Below are positions 34,958-42,966 of a DNA stretch of 64,000 bases, in pieces. The stretch lies in assembly GCF_007018905.1 (NCBI RefSeq), contig NZ_CP041402.1, positions 1,228,001 through 1,292,000 of the forward strand, given 5' to 3'. Every line of letters begins with the position of its first letter. Position 1 is the stretch's first letter. The position numbers and the translations under genes are program-made. The notes under the pieces were generated by a model, which saw only the letters and a list, made by a program, of their open reading frames with translations, did not search any database and was not told where the DNA came from. The DNA comes from Tardiphaga sp. vice304 (lineage in GTDB: Bacteria > Pseudomonadota > Alphaproteobacteria > Rhizobiales > Xanthobacteraceae).

Positions 34958-36130
34958 ATGAAGAATGAAGCTCCGCCGACGCCTTCGCCGGGACGCGATC
35001 TGCGTCTCGACCTGTTCCGAGGTCTCGCGAACTGGGCGATCTTTCTCGATCACATTCCGAACAACGCCGTGGCGTGGCTGACGACGAGAAACTACGGATT
35101 CAGCGACGCCGCGGACATCTTCGTGTTCATTTCCGGATACACGGCGGCGTTCGTTTACGCGCGGCGGATGGCGCTGCAAGGTATTCTTGCCGGAACGGCG
35201 CTGCTCCTCCGCCGCGTCTGGCAACTTTACGTCGCGCACATCCTGCTGTTCGTATTCTACGCGGTGGCGATCGGCTACGTCGCGCAGCGCGGCCACTCCC
35301 ATCTTCTGGACGAATTCAACGTCGCCGGACTGATCGAGCAGCCGGTCGCTACACTTTCTCAGGGGCTTCTGCTGAAGTTCAAGCCGCTGAATCTCGACGT
35401 GCTGCCGCTGTACATCGTGATCATGGCCGGCTTTCCGCCGCTGCTGATCCTCATGCGGCGAGCGCCGGACTTGGCATTGGGGGCTTCCGTCATCGTCTAC
35501 TTGTCCGCTCGTTTCTACGACTGGAACTTCTCGGCGTACCCGTCCGGCGGCTGGTACTTCAATCCCTTCGCCTGGCAGCTTCTCTTCACGATGGGTGCAT
35601 GGGCGGCGCTGGGCGGTCGGACGCGGGTGCAGACCCTCACACGATCGCGGACAGTCCTTGTTGCAAGCATCGTCTTCGTGGTCTTCGCTTTCGTCGTCAC
35701 GATTGCCGTCCGGATCGGCACTACCAGTTTTCTGCCCGCGGATTTGATCGACGTGTTCGATCCGAACGACAAGACCAATCTGGCGCCGTACCGCGTCATC
35801 CATCTGCTGGCTCTTGCGGTCATCGTGGTGCGGCTTTTCCCTAAAGACTCGTCCGTTCTGCACTCTGCGTTGCTGAAGCCGGCGATCGTGTGCGGAAAGC
35901 GGTCGCTCGAGGTCTTTTGCGTCGGGATATTCCTTTCATTCATCGGCCACTTCATCCTCGAGATGTATTCGAACGCCCTCGTCACGCAGATCGCCTTGAG
36001 CACGATGGGCATCTCGTTGATGACCGCCATAGCGTTCTACCGGACGTGGTCACGGACGCTGGATGCGCCGTCGGCGATCACGATACGTCCCGCGGCCGAT
36101 CGCCGGGCGCAGCAGGAAGCGGTCACATGA
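34958..36130 (+). CDS. OpgC-family membrane protein
   Basis: 390 aa with about ten hydrophobic helices. The N-terminus has RDLRLDLFRGLANWAIFLDH, the OpgC/acyltransferase signature with Asp/Arg/His, and SDAADIFVFISGYTAAFVYA follows. OpgC proteins succinylate or otherwise modify osmoregulated periplasmic glucans, and the family is common in Bradyrhizobiaceae. The ATG at 34958 is preferred over a TTG 9 nt upstream. The stop overlaps the cytochrome gene start (ATGA). Confidence 0.85.
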   Translation: MKNEAPPTPSPGRDLRLDLFRGLANWAIFLDHIPNNAVAWLTTRNYGFSDAADIFVFISGYTAAFVYARRMALQGILAGTALLLRRVWQLYVAHILLFVFYAVAIGYVAQRGHSHLLDEFNVAGLIEQPVATLSQGLLLKFKPLNLDVLPLYIVIMAGFPPLLILMRRAPDLALGASVIVYLSARFYDWNFSAYPSGGWYFNPFAWQLLFTMGAWAALGGRTRVQTLTRSRTVLVASIVFVVFAFVVTIAVRIGTTSFLPADLIDVFDPNDKTNLAPYRVIHLLALAVIVVRLFPKDSSVLHSALLKPAIVCGKRSLEVFCVGIFLSFIGHFILEMYSNALVTQIALSTMGISLMTAIAFYRTWSRTLDAPSAITIRPAADRRAQQEAVT

Positions 36131-36732
36131 GACGTTGGGTCACGGGCATCGTCGCCATATCGATCGGTCTAGGTGGGGTGGCACTGTACTTCGGCGCCGG
36201 CGCCTACGACATGGGAGCCGATGCGCCGCACTGGGACGTCACCCGCAGGGTCATCGAGACGATCCGCGACCGCTCGATCGCCGCGCACTCGAGGAACATC
36301 GATCTGCCCGAGCTTCAGGACGAGCAGCGTGTGTCTAAGGGAGCGGGGCAGTATGCGGCCATGTGCGTGAACTGCCATTTGGCGCCGGGCATCAAGGACT
36401 CCGAGATCCGGCCGGGCCTCTACCCGCAGCCACCGAACCTGTCCGAACAGCGCATCGATCCGAAGCGGGCGTTCTGGGTTGTGAAGCACGGGCTGAAGAT
36501 GAGCGGTATGCCGGCCTGGGGCGTCGGCCACGACGACGACACCATCTGGAGCATCGTCGCCTTCGTGACACGGCTTCCGGGCCTCTCGGCGGACCACTAC
36601 AAGGAGATGGTGGCCAATGCTCCTCCGGACGAAGAGATGGGCGACATGAAAATGGACGGCGATAAGGATTCGCGAACCGACGGAAAGGGGGCCGCGGGAA
36701 ATAGCGGCTCCAAGCCCGGTCATCCGCACTGA
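36127..36732 (+). CDS. Membrane-anchored c-type cytochrome
   Basis: 201 aa. Single N-terminal anchor (VTGIVAISIGLGGVALYFGA), then a class I cytochrome c with heme site CVNCH (about 80-84) and the Met ligand in KMSGMPAWG (about 126). The C-terminal tail is Met/Asp/Gly-rich (EEMGDMKMDGDKD) and ends HPH. Couples to OpgC by a 4-nt overlap. A periplasmic electron acceptor for the oxidases or cupredoxin is a possibility. Regular length for a mono-heme cytochrome. Confidence 0.88.
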   Translation: MRRWVTGIVAISIGLGGVALYFGAGAYDMGADAPHWDVTRRVIETIRDRSIAAHSRNIDLPELQDEQRVSKGAGQYAAMCVNCHLAPGIKDSEIRPGLYPQPPNLSEQRIDPKRAFWVVKHGLKMSGMPAWGVGHDDDTIWSIVAFVTRLPGLSADHYKEMVANAPPDEEMGDMKMDGDKDSRTDGKGAAGNSGSKPGHPH

Positions 36733-36830
36733 CGGTCCGGTCGATGGCTGGATGCATGCATTCGCTTGTGGGAGAATGGGACGATGGCGCAGCGTCGACG
36801 CCGTCTCGACGACAAGAAGGACAGGGCGGG

Positions 36831-38105
36831 ATGTTGTCTAGCGAGGCCTCCGGGCGACTGAGATACTCAATCGAGGCCTGGAGGGAAGATCCGGGCGCCA
36901 CGTACCGGTCCTGGTTCCTTTGGGAGGAGCGGCTCAAGAACTTCCGGTCCATCCGCCGCGGCATCGAGCAGGTCGTGCGGCAGATCGAAGACGGCACGTT
37001 TGGCAACGTCTACAAGGGATCTTCCCTCGAAGTCGCGGTGAAGTCCGTCGCCGAGCAGCGTCAGATTTTCAAGGGTGCCGACCACGCGTTCCTCTGGAAG
37101 CCGAAGCTTCGGATACCCGACATCTACGAAGATGCCGGAAATCAGCTGGCCTTCGGGCGCTTCCTCGACACGTGCGCCTGCTGTTCGACCGAAGAACAGG
37201 TGCTCGCCGCCATCGTGGCGCTGGACGGCCGCAAGATCAAGGGCCTGGGTCCGGCAGCGGCGAACTTGCTGTATTTTCTGCATCCCACGATCGCAGCGCC
37301 GTTCAACACGACGATCGTGAAGGGATACAACGCCGTCACCGGATCCCGAGTGAAGCTGGGTAGCTGGCCCGACTACCTGGCGATGCGGGCCGGCGTGCTG
37401 CGGCTCAACGCCCAGCATCGCGACCTTCTTTCGAACGATCTGGGCGCGGTCGCGGGCTTCCTGTTCGACGTCGGCACGGGCCGTTATCCGGCCCCTCCGC
37501 TTGAAGGCGCCGACGGCATCTCAGCTTGGGAACGCGACCTCGCTGAGGTGCGCGAAAAGGCGGCCGCCCAAACGCCGGGCCGCGAGACGGAAACCGATCG
37601 GACCCATACCGACATGCAGAGTCTCCTGCGCGATATCGGTCTTGGATTGGGATACGACGTCTGGATCGCATCCAACGACCGCAACCGTGCTTATGGCGGA
37701 GGGCGGCTGTCGGACGGATGCGCCGGAGATCTCCGTCCGTTCGACGGATCGGCGGGGATCGATGCCGTAAGGCTCATTGACGTGCTCTGGCTGGACAAGA
37801 GGGATGGAGCGATCCACGCCGCATTCGAGGTCGAGCATACCACTTCGATCTACTCCGGAATCGTCAGAATGCTCGATCTCGCGCTCGGTCCTTGCGGCAA
37901 CCTGCTCAAGGGCATCTTTCTGGTAGCGCCGGACGGCCGCGAAGCCGATGTCCGGGCGCAGATGGCCAGACCGGCCTTCGCCGCGGTCGTCGATCTCGAC
38001 GTCCGATATCTCGCCTACGGCGAGCTCGAACGGCATCGGGAGTCGATCATCCGTTTCGGGGAGGGTCTGAAGGCGGTCAGGTCGGTTTCGAAGGCGCTCC
38101 CCTGA
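36831..38105 (+). CDS. Putative HhH plus PD-(D/E)XK-like nuclease, unknown family
   Basis: 424 aa from the ATG at 36831 (a longer in-frame start exists at 36744). The N-terminal helical half has a helix-hairpin-helix-like stretch KIKGLGPAAANLLYFLHP (about 135-152), as in DNA glycosylases and repair nucleases. The C-terminal half has IDAVRLIDVLWLDKRDG then HAAFEVEHTTSIYSGIVRML (about 329-348), matching the Asp...Glu-x-Glu pattern of restriction-endonuclease folds. No methyltransferase or helicase partner is nearby. DNA cleavage is inferred, not shown. Its presence in a copper island is odd. Confidence 0.55.
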   Translation: MLSSEASGRLRYSIEAWREDPGATYRSWFLWEERLKNFRSIRRGIEQVVRQIEDGTFGNVYKGSSLEVAVKSVAEQRQIFKGADHAFLWKPKLRIPDIYEDAGNQLAFGRFLDTCACCSTEEQVLAAIVALDGRKIKGLGPAAANLLYFLHPTIAAPFNTTIVKGYNAVTGSRVKLGSWPDYLAMRAGVLRLNAQHRDLLSNDLGAVAGFLFDVGTGRYPAPPLEGADGISAWERDLAEVREKAAAQTPGRETETDRTHTDMQSLLRDIGLGLGYDVWIASNDRNRAYGGGRLSDGCAGDLRPFDGSAGIDAVRLIDVLWLDKRDGAIHAAFEVEHTTSIYSGIVRMLDLALGPCGNLLKGIFLVAPDGREADVRAQMARPAFAAVVDLDVRYLAYGELERHRESIIRFGEGLKAVRSVSKALP

Positions 38106-38147
38106 GCGTCCGGAGACGAACAGATTTACATGCAGAGGAAGCCATTT

Positions 38148-38921
38148 ATGACGGAAGCCAAAGAGACCGACATGTCCAAGGTACCCGCCGTCACGCTGGG
38201 TTTCTGGGTGATCAAGATCGCGGCGACGACGTTGGGCGAGACCGCAGGCGACGCGGTCACGATGTCGATGAACCTGGGCTACGCGATAGGCAGCGCGATT
38301 TTCGTGGGGCTCTTCATCTTCGCCGTGGTCGCGCAGATCTCGGCACGGAAATTCCACCCGCTTCTGTACTGGGCGGTCATCGTCGCCACAACGACTGCGG
38401 GCACGACCCTCGCGGATTTCGCCGACCGCTCGTTGGAGATCGGCTACGCGGGCGGCGCATCCATTCTGTTCGTGCTCCTCATGGTGACGCTTGCCACGTG
38501 GTATTGGTCGGCCGGATCCGTGGCCGTCGACACGGTGGCGTCGCCCAGGATCGAGTCTTACTACTGGGCGGCGATCCTTTTCTCGCAGACATTAGGCACC
38601 GCGCTCGGCGATTGGATGGCCGACGACACGGGGCTGGGGTACGAAAAGGGAGCGCTGGTATTCGGTGCCGGCCTGGCGGCCGTCGCCGCGACGTATTTCT
38701 GGACGAACACCTCCCGAACTCTGCTATTTTGGAGCGCGTTCATCCTCACCAGGCCCCTGGGCGCCACGGTAGGCGACCTGCTCGACAAGCCGGTCGCGGA
38801 CGGAGGCATGGCGTTCGGACGCTTCACAGCCTCAGCCGTTCTTCTAGTGTTCATGCTGGTCTGCATCGTCCTATTTCCGCAAAAGGCGGGTAGCCATCCA
38901 AGCGGTAGGACGTCGGAGTGA
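38148..38921 (+). CDS. COG4705-like repeat membrane protein
   Basis: 257 aa with eight or so helices and four copies of an internal repeat containing T-x-G-x-T/A-x-G/A-D: AATTLGETAGDAV, TTAGTTLADFADRS, SQTLGTALGDWMADD and TRPLGATVGDLLDKP. This is typical of the COG4705 family, whose role is unproven (metal transport suggested). The start at 38148 is preferred over 38130 because GAGGAAG precedes it by about 8 nt. Likely the last membrane gene of the island, followed by a FixK-like box and small exported proteins. Confidence 0.8.
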   Translation: MTEAKETDMSKVPAVTLGFWVIKIAATTLGETAGDAVTMSMNLGYAIGSAIFVGLFIFAVVAQISARKFHPLLYWAVIVATTTAGTTLADFADRSLEIGYAGGASILFVLLMVTLATWYWSAGSVAVDTVASPRIESYYWAAILFSQTLGTALGDWMADDTGLGYEKGALVFGAGLAAVAATYFWTNTSRTLLFWSAFILTRPLGATVGDLLDKPVADGGMAFGRFTASAVLLVFMLVCIVLFPQKAGSHPSGRTSE

Positions 38922-39046
38922 AGCCGTGAAGCACATCGTTGACGGCTTGCTCATCTCAACGGATCCAATCGGAAGCGACTCTGATCGTCGGTGAGACGCA
39001 ATGCTGCGTACGTCGTGATCAGACCTGGCAATAACAGGACGCAGTC

Positions 39047-39060
39047 TTGATTTGAGTCAA
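39047..39060. promoter_or_regulatory. FNR/FixK-like box
   Basis: TTGATTTGAGTCAA matches TTGA-N6-TCAA exactly, 55 nt upstream of the ATG at 39116. That is a plausible activator position for a FixK/FNR-type regulator. Confidence 0.55.
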
Positions 39061-39115
39061 TCGGTTATAGGAAATTCCGGAATATACCTACTGCATCCAA
39101 ACAAGGAGAATGTAG

Positions 39116-39370
39116 ATGCTTACCGGAAAAATGATTGTAACGCTCATCGCACTGCAGTTCGTCACCGCCCCGCTGATGGCACAAGCCGCTTCGGACGATG
39201 CCAATGCTCATCACTACGAAGGCGGTCCTAAAACGGTCGTGCCGCACATGATGAAGCATCCGGTGTCACAGGACAAAGCTGCGCCGCAGGTTACCGCTCC
39301 GACCACTAACGGCCATCACTACAGCGGCGGCCCAAAAACAGAAAATCATCACATGGGCGACAAGAAATAG
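39116..39370 (+). CDS. Small secreted His/Met protein with tandem HHYxGGPKT motif
   Basis: 84 aa. Signal peptide (MIVTLIALQFVTAPLMAQAA), then two copies of HHYxGGPKT followed by a Met/His tail: HHYEGGPKTVVPHMM and HHYSGGPKTENHHM. AAGGAG precedes the ATG. The duplicated His-Tyr-Gly-Gly motif suggests a short metal-binding peptide, but no family is recognised. The FixK-like box 55 nt upstream suggests low-oxygen control. Confidence 0.7.
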   Translation: MLTGKMIVTLIALQFVTAPLMAQAASDDANAHHYEGGPKTVVPHMMKHPVSQDKAAPQVTAPTTNGHHYSGGPKTENHHMGDKK

Positions 39371-39838
39371 ATGTCCACCCCGACCGCGTAAACGATTCCA
39401 CGGGGCGAGCTCATGCGTTCCTCGCTATGGGCGCCCCAATGAACCGATTTGCTTTCGTCAGCGATTCGGGGATTCCGGCCGTACAGGGCTGCTTTATCGC
39501 AGCTCGCAACGATGTCGCTTTCGGGACGGTTGTTTGTGATTCAAGAGTCCGGAAGAAAGTCAGGTTATCGCTACAGTTTATGCGGCAACTCCGCTTTTGA
39601 ACTAATCAGCAGATTTATGGGACCGGAGATCTGCCGCCGTGGGGTGGCGACTTCGTCGGAACCTTCTAGGGTTTCGAAGAAGTGAAGTGCGTCACATTCT
39701 CAGTACGACTTAAGAGATTGACTGGCGATGCTCTCGAAAACGGTCTGGTGCAGCTTCCGAAATCGCTCTGATTCTGCATAAAGGGCTACGGGAAACATGG
39801 TTATTCGCAAATATCCGGGTCGGAGTTAGGGTTCCGTC
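39371..39838. other. Intergenic region
   Basis: No supported gene. A 78-codon frame (39449) begins with TTG and has no recognisable features. Composition is lower in GC than the flanking genes. Confidence 0.4.
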
Positions 39839-40192
39839 ATGAATCGTCGCCTTATCCGTCTGACGCTCGCGGTCTTCGTAATCGTTGGGCTGACGTTGGC
39901 GCCGCTGGTAACGCCTGCGGCGGCGAACCGGGTGGCCGCTGCGGAAATGACCGACATGTCGGCCATGTCCGGGGACACTCCGTGTTGTTCGGTCGGACAC
40001 CCGACCGACGACTGCAAGGATTGCCCGCTCATGGCGAGGTGCATGCTCACGGTCGCACAGGCGGAGCCGGCGTCCGACGCCGCCGTCCAGACTTCCTTCC
40101 AGGCTCGGCGGTTATCGTTCGCGCTCTACGACGTGGCGGCCGACGGCCTCGTCGGTGTCCCTCCGGACTATCCCCCTCGAATCTCGATCTGA
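39839..40192 (+). CDS. Small secreted Cys-rich protein (DUF2946-like)
   Basis: 117 aa. Signal segment LAVFVIVGLTLAPLVTPAAA, a Met-containing linker (AEMTDMSAMSGD) and a Cys cluster TPCCSVGHPTDDCKDCPLMA, with five Cys closely spaced. It resembles the 24455 protein in plan (signal, Met/His, CC motif) and the DUF2946 type; the family call is tentative. Located at the end of the copper island, it may bind Cu(I) in the periplasm. Confidence 0.65.
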   Translation: MNRRLIRLTLAVFVIVGLTLAPLVTPAAANRVAAAEMTDMSAMSGDTPCCSVGHPTDDCKDCPLMARCMLTVAQAEPASDAAVQTSFQARRLSFALYDVAADGLVGVPPDYPPRISI

Positions 40193-40289
40193 TCGGCGTC
40201 GACACGCCGTCTGCCACTGCGTCGGCCAGAGGCCGCGCGGATAAACGCATGCCGCCTTCGCGGTACATCAGGACATCGAGGATTTCACA

Positions 40290-40409
40290 ATGAAGAGCTA
40301 CAATTCCACGCGCGCCCTCCGGGCAGCGGCGATCGGCATTGCCGTGGCTGTTGCGGGTACGACGGCCCGAGCCGACGTCAAGGACTACGAATTCCAACTG
40401 GAAGAATAA
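40290..40409 (+). pseudogene. N-terminal fragment of an exported protein
   Basis: 39 codons: a complete signal peptide (LRAAAIGIAVAVAGTTARA) followed by only DVKDYEFQLEE and a stop. The mature part is too short to be a protein of this design, and the following sequence changes to AT-rich DNA just before the IS3 end at 40483. Probably a gene truncated by rearrangement. The original identity cannot be established. Confidence 0.5.
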
Positions 40410-40544
40410 CCAGTGACATTGCTTTCTGCACGGGTTCCCTCCAATTTCTTTTTGAGTTTAATTTACTTCCACCGCCACAACGTGACCTGCCCGGGCTTTT
40501 TTGGACCAAGCTTTGTGAGAAACTGAACTTGGAAAGGAGCTTTG

Positions 40545-40826
40545 ATGATGCCGAAGAAAAGGTTTAAGGCGGAGCAGATCGTGGTGCTCTTGCGCCAGAT
40601 CGAAGTGTTGATGTCGCAGGGCAAAGCGGCGCCGGTTGCCTGTCGCGAAGCGGGCATTTCGCAGCAGAGTTACTATCGCTGGCGCAAAGAGTACGGCGGC
40701 CTCGAACTCTATCAGGCGAAGCGGATGAAGGACCTGGAGCGGGAGAACGTCCGCCTCAAACGCCTGGTCGCGGATCTGTCGCTTGAGAAACAGGTGCTCA
40801 AGGACGTTGCCTCGGGAAACTTGTAA
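40545..40826 (+). CDS. IS3-family transposase OrfA
   Basis: About 93 aa HTH protein: PKKRFKAEQIVVLLRQIEVL, HTH ISQQSYYRWRKEYGGLEL, coiled coil LERENVRLKRLVADLSLEKQ. Intact; it precedes the split orfB, to which it would be fused by frameshifting. Confidence 0.85.
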   Translation: MMPKKRFKAEQIVVLLRQIEVLMSQGKAAPVACREAGISQQSYYRWRKEYGGLELYQAKRMKDLERENVRLKRLVADLSLEKQVLKDVASGNL

Positions 40827-41006
40827 GCCCCGAACGGCACCGGCAGGCAGTAGAGGGCATTCGAGGGAAGTATGGTCTCTCGGAGAGCCAGGCCTGCCGG
40901 ATCGTCGGTCAACCGCGCGGGACCCAGCGCTACACCACGATCGTCCGGGCTGATGAGGATGCGCTGACGAGAGCGATTATCTCTCTGGCATCCCAATACG
41001 GACGAT
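40827..41006 (+). pseudogene. IS3 transposase OrfB, 5' fragment
   Basis: Continues VSPERHRQAVEGIRGKYGLS...CRIVGQPRGTQRY and ends ASQYGRY at the IS66-type end. The C-terminal catalytic part lies at 47909-48594. Joining after removal of the insert and one 8-bp repeat reads QYGRYGYRRI in frame. Confidence 0.85.
40999..41006. repeat. 8-bp target duplication, left copy
   Basis: GACGATAT; identical copy at 47909-47916. Eight bases is the IS66-family duplication length. Confidence 0.9.
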
Positions 41007-41293
41007 ATGTAAGCGTACAACCTGACCCGCCTGCCACGACGGATGTTCTTGGCGCATAGTTGTTGCTGAAGTCCAGGATCGTGTCCACGAGCTGCCATCG
41101 TGGATACCATATCGAGACAAATTTCCTTTACCCTGTCGGCCCACGGGGCGACGAACAGTACGCGTATGCTTTGAGTGCACATCCACAATGTGCCGCTGGA
41201 CACCCCCATCATCGCAGCGACAGGATCCACATCCTTGTGAATGCGACCAAGATCGCTCATGCTCTCGTGATACGCTTGAAAGGGTGACGAGCA

Positions 41294-42499
41294 ATGAGCG
41301 AAACTAAGAACAGATCATGGCTGGACATTCCACGCGGAATTTGGGCGCTCGGGTTCGTCAGCATGTTCATGGACATCTCGTCAGAGATGATCCACGCGCT
41401 GTTCCCGCTCTATCTGGTCACCGTCCTTGGTGCTTCGATGGTGACAGTTGGCTTCATTGAAGGCATCGCCGAAGCGACGGCAATGATCACCAAAGTGTTC
41501 TCCGGCGCGATTTCGGACTGGCTCGGTCGCCGCAAGTTGCTTGTCGTCATCGGTTATGGCCTGGCAGCTTTTACGAAGCCAGTGTTCCCTTTGGCGTCAA
41601 GTATCGGGTGGTTTGTGGGCGCGCGGTTAGTTGACCGCATCGGCAAAGGTATCCGTGGTGCGCCGCGTGATGCCCTTATCGCCGACATCGCACCTGAACA
41701 CATCCGCGGAGCAAGCTTTGGCCTTCGGCAGTCGCTCGATACGGTCGGCGCATTTGTCGGGCCACTACTGGTGATCGGCCTGATGCTTCTGACCATGAAC
41801 AATTTCAAGCTGGTGTTCTGGATTGCTGTCATTCCCGCGTTCATTGCGTTCGCGCTTTTAGTGTACGGCGTCGAGGAACCGAAGAAGTCAACGACGGTCA
41901 AAGATACAAAACCTCGCATGCAACTGAGCGACGTCAAGCGCCTCACTGCGCCGTTCTGGGTGGTTGTTGGGATTGCCGCCATCTTCACGCTTGGGCGTTT
42001 TAGTGAAGCGTTCCTCATTTTGAAGGCGCAGAATGTCGGCATGCCGATTGCGATCGTACCAGCCATCATGGTCGTGATGAATGTCGTCTACGCCGTGGTG
42101 TCTTATCCGGCAGGCGTTCTTTCCGACCGAATCGGGAGGAATGGAATTATATTTGTGGGAATAGCGATGCTGGTCGTCGCCGACCTTATTCTCGCATTCG
42201 GGACAACGGTGCCCGTGGTACTGGTTGGCGTAGTGTTCTGGGGTTTGCATATGGGTCTTACCCAAGGCCTGCTTGCCACGCTCGTTGCCGACACGGCTCC
42301 ACCAGACCTCCGTGGCACGGCCTTTGGTATGTTCAATCTAGCGAGCGGCGTCGCCATGCTGGCTGCCAGCGTAATTGCTGGAGGGCTTTGGGATGTTTAC
42401 GGCCCACGCATGACGTTTTTCGCAGGCGCAGCTTTCACCGCAATTGCGTTAGTTGGCCTTTTGATTGTGTGGAGCCGGAAAACAGTCGTCGCAACGTGA
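41294..42499 (+). CDS. MFS transporter, passenger of the IS66-type transposon
   Basis: 401 aa with 12 predicted helices, intact. Family motifs GAISDWLGRRKLLVVIGYGL (loop 2-3) and RIGKGIRGAPRDALIADIAP (loop 4-5), the latter typical of a broad exporter subfamily of unknown substrate. GAGCA precedes the ATG at 41294. Embedded in a mobile element, so it may be a resistance or efflux passenger. Codon use and lower GC than the copper island suggest a separate origin. Confidence 0.85.
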   Translation: MSETKNRSWLDIPRGIWALGFVSMFMDISSEMIHALFPLYLVTVLGASMVTVGFIEGIAEATAMITKVFSGAISDWLGRRKLLVVIGYGLAAFTKPVFPLASSIGWFVGARLVDRIGKGIRGAPRDALIADIAPEHIRGASFGLRQSLDTVGAFVGPLLVIGLMLLTMNNFKLVFWIAVIPAFIAFALLVYGVEEPKKSTTVKDTKPRMQLSDVKRLTAPFWVVVGIAAIFTLGRFSEAFLILKAQNVGMPIAIVPAIMVVMNVVYAVVSYPAGVLSDRIGRNGIIFVGIAMLVVADLILAFGTTVPVVLVGVVFWGLHMGLTQGLLATLVADTAPPDLRGTAFGMFNLASGVAMLAASVIAGGLWDVYGPRMTFFAGAAFTAIALVGLLIVWSRKTVVAT

Positions 42500-42619
42500 T
42501 AGTACGCGAGAAACAGGTGTCATGCTCATTGCGATAACGTTTCTATAACTAGTCTTTGTTTTGCAAAAGCTGGTCATGTCTCTTCGATAAGAACGCTTTT
42601 ATTATTCTGAGTTTATTGC

Positions 42620-42937
42620 ATGACATCTCGCCAGTTTCATCGCTGGGCAGGCTTAGCTGCTGCCCTGTTGTTCTTCTTCGTATCCACCACTGGGGTTGTG
42701 CTTCAATGCCAGAAAATTCTCGGTGAAGAAGATGTCAATAAGGAAGAGATGGAGCAAACTGCTTCATCGCAGAAATTGACGACGCCATTGGCTTCCACAT
42801 TTGACGCTGCCCGTGCTACGATTGCAACACGTTATAGCGATGCCTTTGTGGCATCGGTCAACTGGCAGTTCAAAGGCGAGCCGCCCCTCATCGTCTTCCA
42901 CCTCGATAGCCCAACCAATCGTAACCGTCCGGTCTAG
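42620..42937 (+). pseudogene. Truncated PepSY-associated membrane protein
   Basis: Only the N-terminus remains: QFHRWAGLAAALLFFFVSTT (first helix, typical of PepSY-TM proteins with H-R-W), then a soluble part ending FHLDSPTNRNRPV and a stop. Intact members are several times longer. The truncation lies directly before the end of tnpC (42967), so it was probably removed during insertion of that segment. Confidence 0.65.
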
Positions 42938-42966
42938 GCGCTCTGACGTAATGGACGTTGAGTCTG

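Noticed and set aside
39449..39685. 78-codon frame between the His/Met and Cys-rich genes
   Set aside because: TTG start, no ribosome site, no domain or signal peptide.
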